Assembly (NCBI GenBank): GCA_022495005.1
Contig: JAGYXB010000269.1
Location: forward strand, 434,001-498,000
From: Rhyacophila brunnea
Taxonomy: Eukaryota; Arthropoda; Insecta; Trichoptera; Rhyacophilidae
Length of the DNA stretch: 64,000 bases
Direction of reading: 5' to 3'
Part shown: one piece after another, positions 10,364-22,899 of the stretch
Position numbering within the stretch: position 1 is the stretch's first letter
How the letters are laid out: each line of letters starts with the position of its first letter
The notes under the pieces: model-generated
What the model saw: only the letters and a program-made list of their open reading frames with translations
Databases searched by the model: none
What the model was told of the DNA's origin: nothing
Made by a program: the position numbers and the translations under genes

Positions 10364-11666
10364 CGAGGGTGGGTCAATAAGTCCTTAGAAAAGCCGACAG
10401 GTGGCGCGACTAGTACTGTAAGCGGTTTGTTTTCATGCAGCGGCACTACCGATTCAGTATGCTGCGAAGTTTCAATCAGATTGGTCGGGTTGTTGTGTGT
10501 TTCTCGTACATTTAAAAAAAAAATTTGCTTGTGGAAAATGGAGAAATGGAAAATGGATAAAATTGAGTTTAGAGCTGTTATTAAACATTTTAATATAAAA
10601 GGGTTAACAGCAAAGGAAATAAAAATGAGTTGGATTTAGTTCACGGCACATCTGCTCCTTCACTTGCAACTATTGATAACTGGTTAAATGAATTTAAACG
10701 TGGTCGTACATCAACAAAGGATGAACCACGCTCAGGACGTCCTGTAGAGGTGACTACACCAGAAATGATCAATAAAATCCACGATATGGTGTTAAGTGAC
10801 CAAAGTTTAAAGTTGAGTGAGATAATTGAGGTTACAGGGATCTCAAAAGGTAGCGTCATTTCTATTTTACATGACAAATTGGGCATGAAAAATATTTCTG
10901 CAAGATGGGTGCCGCGTTTGCTCACAGTCGACAATAAACGCAATAGGGTGGTGGCCCCTAAAGCCCTGTTGTCGCTCATGCAACGCAATCCGGATGAATT
11001 TTTTCGTCGCTTTGTGACTGTAGATAAAACATGAATACACCACTATACTCCCGAGACGAAAGAACAGTCAAAGCAGTGGATTGCGAAAGGCGAACCATGT
11101 CCAAAGAAGGCGAAAACCGTAAAATCAGCTGGTAAGGTTATGGGTACTGTATTTTGGGATGCACGTGGAATTATTTTCGTTGACTATTTGGAAAAAAGAA
11201 AAACAATAACAGGGGATTATTATGCATCTTTATTGGACCAGCTAAAAACAAAATTGAAGAAAAACGGCCTCATTTAAACAGGAAAAAAATCCTCTTTCAT
11301 CAGGACAATGCCCGTGTTCACACATGTTTACGATCAATGGCTAAAATTGAAGAATTGAAGTTCGAATTGGTCAACCACCCACCGTATTCGCCAGATTTAG
11401 CCCCCAGTGACTTTTTCCTTTTCCCAAACTTAAAAAAATGGCTAAGTGGACAACGTTTTTTTTCAAATGAAGAAGTCATCGATCGGACAAATGCTTATTT
11501 TGAGGACCTTCCGAAAACTTATTTTTCTGACGGTTTAAAAAAATATTGAGAAACGTCTAACCAGGTGTATTGAGCTCCAAGGAGATTATGTTGAGAAATA
11601 AAAAAAAAATACAAAAATAAAAACTGTTTTAATGCTTTTTTCTAAGGAATTATTGACCCACCCTCG
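10364..11666 (+). mobile_element. mariner-family transposon, complete ends, inactive
   Basis: Inverted terminal repeats of about 28 bases bound this 1303-base element: it starts CGAGGGTGGGTCAATAAGTC, and the opposite end read inward is CGAGGGTGGGTCAATAATTC. TA flanks both sides (10362-10363 and 11667-11668), the target duplication expected of Tc1/mariner elements. Length is the normal 1.3 kb for mariner. The single transposase frame is broken (see separate entry), so this copy cannot make its own enzyme, although its ends could still serve as a substrate. Confidence 0.95.
10538..11601 (+). pseudogene. mariner transposase (DD34D), broken
   Basis: An N-terminal helix-turn-helix region begins MEKWKMDKIEFRAVIKHFN. 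The frame shifts by one base near 10622 and resumes as LDLVHGTSAPSLATIDNW, then FKRGRTSTKDEPRSGRP, the usual mariner second DNA-binding helix and linker. The first catalytic Asp is in VDKT; the next codon is TGA (11032-11034), where the family has Trp, and the residue after Asp is Lys instead of Glu. A further frameshift lies near 11260. The second Asp is in HQDNARVHT and the third in YSPDLAPSDFFLF, 34 residues apart, which defines DD34D. Another shift or stop near 11547 precedes the normal C-terminus at TAA 11599-11601. All three catalytic Asp codons survive despite at least four disabling changes. Confidence 0.93.
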
Positions 11667-11668
11667 TA

Positions 11669-14643
11669 CTATGGATGCGGAGTATGCCCAAAAATAATTG
11701 ATAAAATCTATATTGATTATTATTATGTAAGTACTTGTTTATTATGCAATTTGGTAAGAAAGAAAAATATATAGGTATTTAAAGTAAAAAACTTACTCCT
11801 TGTTTTAAGATTGAATTAAGTTAAAATCATTTAGTGGCCCAAGTAGACAATAATTTGTAGGTATATTTAGTTTAGGTAATGTATATTTTTTTTGACAGAA
11901 TGCCCACTAAAAAAAGTCATCGCACGCCACATGCAGTATTTTCATTGAAATTCTTTATACAATATTCACAATAAATTGTTTATTTTATTGAATTATTCTA
12001 TTTAATAATAAATTGCGCACCAACGCAGTGGCGGTACAATGAAATCTTTCGCGTGGGCGTGTCCTGGCCAGAAAATGAATAGAATAAAAGCCGGCTAAAT
12101 AACTTTTCCACAAGAGAGTGGGCATTGTTTTTATACAATGGCCGGATTTACCCCTTTGTCGAGATTTCCGCGGACCTCCTTTGTAAGCGAAACATTAAAT
12201 GTGCGGCCGTAGAATATAAATATAAAAGATTAAAATAAGTGTTTTATATGATTGTTTTTATTTTGAAAAAAATGACAGATTTTTGAAAAATATTTCAAAC
12301 AAACATGGCGTGCTTTCGCGAAATGGTGGATTTTATTAGAATTTTTTTTAAGAAATAAATGTTTTATCCACTTTTTTACCTTCTGTTATTTCTTTTATGT
12401 TATGTAGCTACATATAAAGGACACACCCATTCATGGAACATCTCAAGACGGTAGCAGAATGGGTCAAAAACATGGACACAAAATTTGCATTAAGTATCTG
12501 TGCAGCCGTATTGCAATGTGAGTACGTACCAATATATATACGTCTGTTATCTATGGTACTTACCCACCTACAATAGCAACTGACGAATAAGAATATGGTA
12601 ACGATGGATTGGATTTATGAATTTGCAATATGTAAGTATGCATCCTTATTCCACTGTATATTTTAGGTTGAGCTAATTTCCCATCCCCATTCAACAGTAT
12701 TTACCTGATAGAATGAATTTTATATGAGCATAATATTATAGGTAAATCATTTTGCAGTGATACCATAGGTGATTCGAATTTGTATTAGGTAATACAGACC
12801 CTGTCTAGAGAAATTGGACTGATAGGACCCACTCGGGATTCGCGACCTAAGTGACTTCGAGCGTCGCAAGAAAAATAAGTGAAAAAATTATATAATCTCC
12901 CATAACATACTACATTGCATTTAGGAGCGAAAATTGGATACCTACATGGATACATTCATTTATTGGAGACAAACATAAAATAATTAATGGCGGTTGGCTA
13001 AAACATCACGCCGCTTATTTTTTGTATGTTTTTAAACAAAGAGTTTGCTTTCTTTTGTTTTTCGTTAAACAATGAAAGTTTTTTTCAGGCGGACGTAATT
13101 CAATTTGTTTGTTTACAAACGAAGTAATTAGCGAGCATTGTTTTAAGCAATACTCTCAATTATTATTTTCACGGATTTATGATTTAAGAAAATGGTTCAT
13201 TGAAATCTATCGAATCACATGTTTGAGTGGTTTTCTAACAAGGGCAACACCGATGGATAATAATTTTCGGTTGGTTTCACTCGAATATAAACCGACTCTT
13301 ATTTTTATAATTAAAACCATATGAGAGGCGTGAACTTTTTACACGCATCACTGAAAAAATTAAAAGACGCTTTGTACCGGATAAATTATTTTAAATAATA
13401 TCTACAAACAAGAAAATGTCGTTTGTTAACAGGAGGTTTTTAATTATTTTGATACCTGCTGTCATTTTTTTCACTTTACAGGTTTTAAAATAAGAATAAA
13501 GTCACAATTTAATCTCAGCAGCTGTCAAAATACGTTTTATGTAAAAACGTAAAGATAATAATAATCACAATATAAAACATTATACATTGCGCTCACATTA
13601 GGATAAAGCCATACGTTAGGGATGGGAAGAGGATTGATTGTGATTGAAAGAAAATTTAAATTAAGTCGACTTCGCAGATTTACTTAATATCAGTGTTTAA
13701 AGATATACCTATACAATCGGCAAGCCTACACTATCGCTTGGTTCATAAAGAGGTGACTAATTATTGGTTCCTCACTCGGATCACATTTTGCCAACGTATT
13801 GACAGCAGAAAGATTACAATAATTTTCGTCTGCAAATTCTGATCGCCGTACAATTTTCTCTAAAATTTTTTAGTTTACAGCAGCACCTTGACATCTATGT
13901 GTACATTTAGAAACAAAGAAATATTATTTTAACAGTATTCCTACTTATAAAAGTTATTAAACAGTAGAAAAGTGTAAATCACCATGAAGCCATGCGCATT
14001 CGATAACCACTTGTGGATGTGATAGCTGTCAATAATTTGTGGGTGTACACACTGTACACCCTTAGTTATACCTACCTTCAAGCTATGTGTTTATTGCTAG
14101 ACTCAAAGTGCGGAGTGTCTGGGTATGGGACTAGAAGCTGTAAATAGTAGGCTGATATATTATGGAATATTGTGGATATTTTTTCAAACTGTCCCCCCCC
14201 CCCCCTCCGTTTGTCAAACCATTTTTCTCTGTGCTAGCCTCATTGTAAGCAATAGTTGAGTGGGTATTTTATTATTGAAAGACGGTAGAATATCAAAAGC
14301 ATTGAAATGGCGCCGGAAATTTACGTTGAATAAATTTGAAACTGATCAACAGTCATGAATGATGATTGCGTCAGGTGAGATGACACGTCATATCGTAATA
14401 TCACGATATCTCTAACTGATGATTGACGATCCGCCTACTAAGAGATGTTGACTATATTTCATTGACGATGGGCGGGATTTTCGGCGCGTGGAACATCTAG
14501 CGGTTGGAATAGAATGACAAGAATGTTGAAAATTTGCATCTGTCTATCTTTATTAGATCTGTGGATGATGTTTACTTGTCAATGGAAATAATGATATTTT
14601 TGGATATGATACCTATGTCGTCATTGAATTAATATCTTATAAT
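11669..14643. other. no gene recognised
   Basis: About 3 kb of AT-rich DNA with a slightly GC-richer patch near 12025-12200 and a 13-C run at 14193. No domain, element end or RNA gene was recognised. Confidence 0.5.
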
Positions 14644-14712
14644 AATATTAATACTATCGACCGAAGGTACTTGATGGAATTTGAATTTAAATCCATTAGA
14701 ATTTGAATTAAT
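14644..14712 (+). repeat. short repeat shared with 3035-3100
   Basis: TATTAATACTATCGACCGAA, then GGTACTTGATGGAATTTGAA and AAATCCATTAGAATTTGAAT. It lies just outside the TTAGG-core element B. Confidence 0.65.
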
Positions 14713-14722
14713 ATCTGTTTTG

Positions 14723-14929
14723 GGTACAAGTCGGTTATGGGGAAGCTAGGTGGGAACCGCGCTAATTATTGTCATATCCGATTTTTGCAAAATTCATGAA
14801 TTCAAGAATGAAAACTTAACCTAACCTAATCTAACCTAACCTAACTTAAGCTAACCCAACCTAACAAATAATCCAGTATATCGACTATTTTCAAAAAAGC
14901 CGCTGGCTTCCCCATAACCGATTTGTAGG
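14723..14929. mobile_element. TTAGG-core foldback element, copy B
   Basis: The arms are TACAAGTCGGTTATGGGGAA at the left and CTTCCCCATAACCGATTTGTA at the right. The core at 14817-14867 is CCTAA units, joined to AAATAATCCAGTATATCGAC and TATTTTCAAAA. The arm sequence differs from copy A in its middle bases, yet the two arms match each other. Confidence 0.75.
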
Positions 14930-15087
14930 TAACCTGTTTTCTTTTAATAACTACTACATAATACAGTGTTTTTCAACATTTTTAATAAAGCAGCACATTT
15001 GACCATCTGCCAAACCTCCACGATACACCAGTAATTGACTTAATATCTACATAAAATGATGGTCTTTAAAAATGCTATACCATTACC

Positions 15088-15490
15088 CGTGGCCCCCACA
15101 AGAGGGGGGGGGGGTGGCTGACAGGGCTCTAGCCTGGGGACCCGGGCTCGACCAGATAAGTGAGCTAAACACACATCACAAATTTCCTTTAATAGTAATT
15201 ATTGCTTTAAGTTATTTTCCTGCAATACTGTTATTATTTAAAAATATGTGGTTGTAGGTAAGATACAATTTTTATTTGTTTATCGATAATCGACAACTTC
15301 ATACATAATTGAAATGAATGTATTATAATATACAAAAAAAAAACAAAATATACACATTATTTTTACCGCGTACCTACACCATTTGGAAAACGCTACTGTA
15401 GAGCGTCACACTGCCTTTATCCTTAGCGATAGGTAGGGGGCCCTCCAAAGATCCTAGCCTAGGGGTCCGCTTCAGGATGTGGGGGCCATG
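15088..15490. mobile_element. non-autonomous hAT-like element, GGCCCCCACA family, copy 1
   Basis: It has inverted ends CGTGGCCCCCACA and TGTGGGGGCCATG, flanked by an 8-bp near-duplication (CCATTACC at 15080-15087, CCATAACC at 15491-15498). The 403-base interior is AT-rich between two GC-rich arms containing CTCTAGCCTGGGGACCCGGG and GATCCTAGCCTAGGGGTCC. An 8-bp duplication fits the hAT superfamily. There is no coding sequence. Confidence 0.75.
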
Positions 15491-16014
15491 CCATAACCCC
15501 AATACACTATATTTTGACGGACGGGTTTGAATGTGTGAGTGGCATACGAAAATAACCCACACAACCTTCAAATACTTTTTGAATGAGTACAAATGCATAA
15601 ACCGAGAGGAGTTATCAGAATGAAGGACAAGCGTATTCTTGACATGTGTTTAAGTTTATCCCATATTCTTCCACACTCCAGATCAGTTGCCTGTTACTTC
15701 GCACCCCACTAAACACCCGTGAGATATTTCAATTTCAAATATTTCATTATTTATGAGTTCCCTGAAACCAACAAAACAAAAATTAAATTGAAACCAGATA
15801 CTTAATTAAATGATTATCTTTGAGAGTTTTGTATATCAAATGACTAAGAGTAAATAGTATTTAGTAAAATGTGACATTTTAAAAAAGCAGATAAATATTA
15901 ATTACACTTTAGCTTTCTTTATTCAAGAGAATTTTTCAAAAATAAATTTCGACTCGAAATATCATCGTGTACCTACTTGTGTACAAAAAATGGTAAGATA
16001 CGTGTGAATCCTAC

Positions 16015-16135
16015 GAGTTTCATTTGCCGTTCACATTTCACCGTGAGCTGTCTTATTGGAAAGAGATGTAAGTATACCAGATCAAAAAAATACGCGTTGT
16101 TCGTGGAGCATTGCAGATAGTTATGTTCCAATTTT
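16015..16135 (+). repeat. solo TTCACCGTGA arm
   Basis: CACATTTCACCGTGAGCTGT, then CTTATTGGAAAGAGATGTAA and AAATACGCGTTGTTCGTGGA, match the left arm of copy C closely. A second half-arm in reverse (CATCTCACTGTGAATTATGA, TACGGC) lies at 16262-16340. Confidence 0.6.
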
Positions 16136-16261
16136 ATTAGATTCAATAAGAAAATTATTTTGATGTGTACCTACGACTTTTTAGTATTGTATTTCTAATT
16201 TACTTACCTACCTATTTTCTTCTGTCTTTCCCTTATCTTAAGTATTTACATACATTTCATC

Positions 16262-16340
16262 TCGATGTTATATGACCATCTGTTTACAAAACAACATCTC
16301 ACTGTGAATTATGATACGGCCAACTGATGACAAGTACCCA
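16262..16340 (-). repeat. solo half-arm, inverse orientation
   Basis: ATATGACCATCTGTTTACAA, then CATCTCACTGTGAATTATGA and TACGGCCAACTGATG, match the outer part of the composite arms. Together with 16015-16135 it looks like the two ends of an element that has lost its core. Confidence 0.5.
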
Positions 16341-17174
16341 TATTATACACTATGACCACCATAGCCTATCTGCTTCCAAAAATCTCTCTTCGCGACTGAT
16401 ACACGATCGATTCAACACAATCCATGTAATAATTTTGCCCCCATAAAGTACTGTAAAGCTCCTCATTGTACTCGTACCATGGCCTCCAAATGTAATTTTC
16501 TTTAACAGCTTAAAAGTTTCTACTCGGGACTTTCCTCTCAAAAATATCCATCATTATTTAGTTGCCATTTTAATGACTGAAATAGTGATAGGTATTAATG
16601 TATAAAGTATATTATATGTTAAGTGATTTTCAAGAGGGTTTATGAAATTATTTATTTGTGCAGAGCTGAGTTATTCTAAAATATCTTTGGTCGCTATTTC
16701 AATAAAGCTATAGAGTAATCATTTATTTTACAATATCAACTGTACCTACCTATCTACATACTTTCCGTCCGGCTTCGATATCAAAGATCAACCGACACCA
16801 TTCTCCGAAGCAATATTTCACCAATCAATAGTTAATTAAAGACTTTTAGGGTGTCATTAAGGGATCAGGTTAAAGCTTACCCTGCCACGTGTCGAGAGTC
16901 AAAGAGGGTGCGACCGGCGCAGAGCAAAACAGGCATCAGAGTGTCATATTGCATCACGGAGAATTCAACCCATGATTAGGACAATTTTTTACTCATGTTA
17001 CAGTATTCCAAACATGTGTGAAAGTTGAAGGAATTCAGGGAGATTTATTGCTAATACCTACATACCTTAATGTTTGAGTTTAATACGTTTTCTAAATTAA
17101 ATAAAAGACTAAAATAGTAGGTAACCATGTCATATAAACATAATGAGTGGAATTGACTAGGAACATACGTGATA

Positions 17175-17179
<5 letters not shown>

Positions 17180-17220
<41 letters not shown>
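17180..17220. repeat. TA dinucleotide microsatellite
   Basis: About 20 uninterrupted TA units directly precede the composite TIR element at 17229. Confidence 0.95.
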
Positions 17221-17222
<2 letters not shown>

Positions 17223-17228
17223 ATGTAC

Positions 17229-18113
17229 CAGTGGCGAGGGGTGGAGGTAGGTAGGATGCTAAGATTCTACTAATAGTGCACACTGAACTTTGTCAGTCAT
17301 ACTTATTTGTTTATATTGAACTAAGTAAGGTCACAACTTACAGACGGTATTGATTAGTTTTTAAAATTCAATTAAACCCTGCCTGAACCAAACCATAATA
17401 GTTTAGGTATGTTATGGGCGATCTGATAAAAATAATGCACACCATAGATTTAATATAACTGTGTACACTTTTCCAGTGATATTTGTTTTCGTTAAATTAA
17501 GAAACATATTATAGATGGTGTTGGTTAGTTTTTTAAACTTCATTAAACTCTGCGACTGCGTAAACCGAACCACAATCGATAAAAAATCTTCTTCTATCTA
17601 TAAAATATGTATCTAAAATTATGTACCTATGGTTTAATGGCATAATTTTAGATATTTTATAAGTAAACGACTATTTTTTACTATTATCTCCTATGGCTAA
17701 GATTAGACAGAATTTAAAAACTGACTAACACTATTGTAGTATTATATTATTATTGTAGTATTAGTTCAATGAAAACAAACAAGTTTGACTGACAAAGCTT
17801 AGTGTGCACTATTTATGTCAGATCTTGATCCACCCTTCGCCAACACTGCTATGTATCTGCTATGCTAAATATCTAAAATTATGTATGATTTAATGGTATA
17901 ATTTTAGATATTTTAAAGAAAAAACGAATATTTTTTAGTGTTATCTCTTATGGCTAAGATTAAGCAGGATTTAATTGAAAATTAAAAACTAACTAACAAT
18001 ATCTACACATTTTAGTATTAGTTCAATGAAAAAAAAAATACATTTGACTGACAAAGTTTAGTGTGCACTATTTATAGCGGATCGGAACACTCTACCTCCA
18101 TCCTGCGCCACTG
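17229..18113. mobile_element. composite of three related TIR-element units
   Basis: The outer ends are CAGTGGCGAGGGGTGGAGGT and, on the right, CTACCTCCATCCTGCGCCAC followed by TG, inverted copies of each other. Inside are repeated degenerate units: CAAAG(T/C)TTAGTGTGCACTAT at about 17795 and 18053 with an inverted relative at 17273, and a palindrome ATCTAAAATTATGTA...ATAATTTTAGAT at about 17610 and 17870. The arrangement suggests nested insertion or tandem growth of one non-autonomous family. No coding sequence. Confidence 0.6.
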
Positions 18114-21091
18114 CGCGCATACGCAATATCATATTTTGCATCATTTATGCTACGGATGCGACTTGCTACGAAATTCCGAAATTAAGAATAGGTATCTGCA
18201 GTTAGCCGTCGAGTTACCATGCCTCTTCGCTATCATTGCTAACATTCAAATTTACACCTACCTATCTATTCATTCGAATGATTCAAATTCGATTTCCGGC
18301 ATACAATATTTGTGCATAGACCCATCGATAGGTATCATAATAATGCGTAGTATTTTAATGAATTTACCTATGTGGCGCTAAGGAAAGGAAAGGAAACGGA
18401 AAAAATCGTAGCCAACACTGTGCACGCTTCACCGCCTAAATATTCAATAAGACACGAATCGTTTCCCGCAAAGTTATTCATAATGTGTAACTTAATATCC
18501 ACTAAAAGTGGGCGAAAATTTCCACCTTGATGACCGGTCATTAGCTGTAATGTGCCATTTCCCGAATGCGCAAGATATTTTAATGCGAGAGGTCGTGATT
18601 TATGTTGTCAAAAACGTAAGTATAATCATAATGGAATACACCAAACACGTGTTAAATATTTATGAGGTTTGACACCAATACTGCGTGGTATTTCTATGAA
18701 AACTCTGTCGAACTGAAAAAGAAATCACAACCTCAAACCGCCTCAGAGGATTATACAATGCCTCGTTCACAGTATCAGAGTAATAATATAAATATAGTCG
18801 GTATTGTTCGGCAAAATAAAGCAGTGTTTCTTGCGTATAACGCATAGTAGAATCTTAATTTTATTATTATTAACTTACTATGAAACGTTATAACATCATA
18901 ATGCTTCTCAGTATGGCTACCAATTTTAAACACAACCTAGTTAAGCATATTTTCTACTAAATTAACTTAACATAATTACTACTTACCTACTTTATTATAT
19001 TTGACACTATAACAATAAATTTCAGCAACACGTGCTCGCAGTTTTTAAATTACTGTAGACATTCAAATCGATTTTTACCAGCGACGTGTACAAAAAATAT
19101 TTAATTCAGCCATTATCTTACTCTATATTGCGGAGATATAAGCGTGCGAAATGGTTTCTCATTCACACCTACCGTTCGTTTTTGTCTTGTTTTTGTTCAG
19201 GCCTTGTTAATAATCCATTTTTTTAACAATTTATAGTCTACCTCTACACCATACGGAAAGATTGAAAAAACATTACATTTTACTATGCGTATAGGAATAT
19301 CTATGTTTAAACCTTTGTTGTGTTGTACAGCTCAATTTTTATAAATAAGTAGGTACCGTTTTTGATTACTTCACAGTTCATTTCATTTTGTAACTCTGGT
19401 CCCAACCATCATTCAATACCCATCCTAAATATGTGTATTTACATGTAAATTGTATCTACGTATTACATTTCACCAGCGCTCGAAATGGACAGGAACGCAC
19501 CGGAGCGCCGTTGTGGTTCGTGAAATTCCAAAATATACCGTTCCGGCTCGTGGATTCATTTAAAATTGCGTTGCGGTTCGTTAGATTGAGATATTTATGT
19601 GTGAATGTATCTTTTAAAGTTTTTCTCAAAATTAAAAATTAACGAAGTTATGTCATGCCGGGCGTGCAAGGGTTAAAAATAAAATTTATGACATCCCTAA
19701 ATTTCTTTCAATTTTCTTTTTTGTGTCGATACATCCGTGTCTAAATGCATTGTCTAAACACTCCAAATAATTGCATACTTACATAAAAAAGTAACTACAG
19801 CTGCAAGCTACAAAAGAATTGTGCCTTTGCTGACATTGTTTGAAAACCTTTTGTACTTAAATAACTTAAATTCAATAAAAAATAAAGTTGGCACCTACAT
19901 ATTTGTATAATAATTTCTAAAGTATGAAATATCTCAGTACAGTCTCGCTTTTACCTTTGACTGGTGTGCATTGCGAATTTACTTACCTACTAATTTATTA
20001 CTTATATTTTATTGTGAGTGATAAAACTTATTTATTTTCATCGCCATCTAATCGCCGTGTTAATTTTATACCCACGTCTATTTTTGCGGGCAAAATTTTC
20101 GGTGGTAAAATTAATATGATAAAGTTTGGTAATTTAAATCGTACAATTCCGCTAAAATCTACTTATTAGTGATAATCGCTTGTTTTTTAAAACATTTTGT
20201 ATTATTTAAATTTGTTCTCTTAAAATTTGGTTAAACATCTCAGCAGGCGATACCTTTCTATATATTACATATAAGTATATTTTTTGTCGTCGGTATCCAA
20301 ACTGATTTAACATATAATGCTGTTGACCAGTGGCCACAAGCAGAATTTTTTCGTTTTGAAAATGATAAATATGAGTGGATATTTATAAATTTTATGAAGG
20401 TTTAATTAAGTAGTAGGTACTTCATGTAAATCTGCTAAAAAATTAAGAATTTACTCCGATAAGCATTTAAGATCGACAATACAGTTGAAACAGGGTTTTC
20501 TGATTCAATGTCATTTCGACAATTGACTCGACGTGTTAAAAAATATTTATGACGTGTCGTAAACCCTTATTTTTACAATGAATAATAAATAAATGCACCA
20601 TTATGCCATTTTCCTACAAAAATGTTTTGGTATGAAACTATTGAATAGCCTACCGTAATTAGTTTATTTTTAAGGGACGTTTCTATTGTGTTATAATTAC
20701 ATACGTTGTAACTTGCTACTTTAAAAATAATAGAAATAATAGAAATAATAGATACCTACTATGTAGAGAACTTTTAGTTAATTTTTGTTTGTAAATTTGT
20801 TTTAAAAAAAAGGAATATCGTCCAATAAAATTTTATTACTATCATAATAATAAATTATTGTTCTGTATTATCATTATTCATCACCGTGGCAATAATAATG
20901 ACTATAATGAGACTAGGTAAGGACAAACATCACAAATTGAATCGTTTCGTTTAAAATACACTCACAAATTAGGTAGGTACGTGTTCAGTGCGGACATCTA
21001 ATAATTTTAGATGGTAGTCATAGATTAAATAAATACGGTGGTAAGTGTACGTATATTACAATAATGGTAACCAAAGCATCATCATTGTAAC
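18114..21091. other. no gene recognised
   Basis: AT-rich. A short plus-strand piece near 20340-20405 (FRFENDKYEWIFINFMKV, stop) resembles the LINE C-terminal style at 9290, but it is too short to call. The GC-richer part at 19470-19590 has no match I recognise. Confidence 0.45.
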
Positions 21092-21099
21092 ATATAGGT

Positions 21100-21464
21100 C
21101 ATGGTCTCCACAACGAGGGGCTGAAAGGGCTCTAGCCTGGGAGCCCGTGCTCAGGAGGAGCCCGGCGAGGCGAATTGACCAGATAAGTGAGATAAACACA
21201 CATCACAAATTTGCTTTAATAGTAAAAAAAAGAATTTTCTTACAATACTATTATTTATAGTTATGTGGTTATACGAAACAATTCTTAATTGTTTATCAAT
21301 ACTCGACATCTCCATAATTCGTATGGATGTTTTAAAATATACAATGAAACACTAAATATACAGATTATTGTTACCCCGTACATACTGCCTTTATTCTTAG
21401 CGATAAGAAGGGGGCCCCACCAAAGATCCTAGCCTGGGGCCAGCTTCACGATGTGGGGCCTATG
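21100..21464. mobile_element. non-autonomous hAT-like element, GGCCCCCACA family, copy 2
   Basis: It matches copy 1 over most of its length, for example GACCAGATAAGTGAG, then AAACACACATCACAAATTT, and CTGCCTTTATTCTTAGCGAT. It is flanked by ATATAGGT (21092-21099) and GTATAGGT (21465-21472), an 8-bp duplication with one change. Its ends are CATGGTCTCCACA and TGTGGGGCCTATG. Confidence 0.75.
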
Positions 21465-21639
21465 GTATAGGTATATACATACATTACAATATTAGTCCTT
21501 ATAATGTTGAATATAGGTAGGTACCTACTGATTAATGACAATTTTATATTATTCTATAGGAATCGTGTTTAGCAACTCGAGTTGCACCTTCCGTCATGTT
21601 TTATCTTATATAATTAATGATACTTCTTCTTCTACCCTG

Positions 21640-21995
21640 TCATGTCCTAATATTGGGGCATAGGGCAAGCATTGGCGCCACTTCCCTCGGTCCATCGCCA
21701 TGCGCCTCCCGCCATGTCAGACCTGCAGCAAATAGGTCGCTTTTGTAGCACCGCTGCAGGGTGAGGGAGAGGCGGCCACGGCGATGGAACCCTTGAGGCT
21801 GTGCCACAAGGGTACGAAGTGCCGCACTCTTTGGCGGCATCCGAAATACGTGTCCCAGCCACGTAAATCGTCTCTTCGTGATAATTTCAATCACCGAAGG
21901 CTGCTGTGCTCACGAACTCGGGTATTTGTAACGTGGTCGTACCAATGTACCCCTAAGATTCGGCGGAGACATCGATTCTCAAAGCTCAAAAGCCA
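21640..21995 (-). pseudogene. LINE open-frame C-terminus, decayed (second LINE family)
   Basis: The minus strand encodes FENRCLRRILGVHWYDHVTN and TRVREHSS. After a frameshift it reads IEIITKRRFTWLGHVFRMPP and then GFHRRGRLSLTLQRCYKSDL and LTWREAHGDGPREVAP. The WLGHV.RM plus RRGRP-type block followed by W.EA...R is the standard end of RTE/CR1-like LINE proteins. It differs from the LINE at 8745. Only the last part of the element is present. Confidence 0.8.
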
Positions 21996-22039
21996 ATAAT
22001 TAATGATACACCATTGGTAATTTAAAATGCTATAATTAC

Positions 22040-22520
22040 GTAGTTTGGTGATGATGGCTTGAAGCTTTTCTTAGAAGTAGGTATGGCCTAATGGCCCTTA
22101 TGGTGGAGAAGGTCAAAAGAAATCTTTGAGGATCCTTTGTTTGAAGCTGTGTGGATGCCATCCATGGCTTTATCCGATTGATTTATCTTAAGAATGCTTA
22201 CACACTGTGTTCAACCAAATCGCGTCGGATATTGGTATATTCCTCTTGCGTGAGAACGAGTTTATGTGAACGATTTATAAATTCTTTGTTTTATAACGTC
22301 TTAAATAATTAAATGGCGTAGTTAGCTCTATCGGTGTACAGATATGTACTGTATAAATTTTGTATTTACTCGTCTCTGTATAGGTACTTACTATTTTTTC
22401 TAATAGTTGCTGCATCTATTTCTTTATTTTTAAACACTATTTCTTTGATTTTTTTTTAAAATATTCTGTGCTCGTCTTGAATCTATAATCTGTAAAATTT
22501 GTTATATGTAAATTAATTTT
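22040..22520 (+). pseudogene. second, internally deleted copy of the same LINE
   Basis: GATGATGGCTTGAAGCTTTTC (DDGLKLF) marks the RT active-site region. The GTGGATGCCATCCATGGC to CTTACACACTG block then matches about 8975-9035 of the other copy. It next jumps to the segment encoding LREN and the 3' untranslated region. The reading frame is lost throughout. Confidence 0.65.
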
Positions 22521-22899
22521 TAATTTGAATCTTTATGGTAGGTATGTGGATATGTTGTTTTTTAAGTTTAATTAATTAACAAACTGAACTATCCCAAATG
22601 AGACAGTAATATAAGTTATAAGCAGTGACGAGTGGTGGTAGAAGTAACATGCCTGCTGATTATGGGTGGTAAATAAAGTAAGAGTAAAGAATAATACAAT
22701 TCTTGACGGTATACTTTGTTGAGACGAGGTTCTTTCGCCTGCGGCGCTGACAATCCTTGCCCACTTGCTTAATATACATCCACGTAAGAAGTTCAAAGTT
22801 TATTGTTGCATTTATACATCCAACGTACGTACGTATGTAAAGAAAAAAATTAAGCATACCGTTTTTTCGGAAAATTATAGAGCGTTCCTGTTCGTGAAA

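Larger units (their letters stand above)
15499..17179. other. intergenic, solo arm modules only
   Basis: Only the modules at 16015-16340 are recognised. A GC-richer stretch near 16870-16960 is unexplained. Confidence 0.45.

Noticed and set aside
20340..20405. Possible LINE C-terminus (DKYEWIFINFMKV)
   Set aside because: Too short, with no supporting RT or tail sequence around it.
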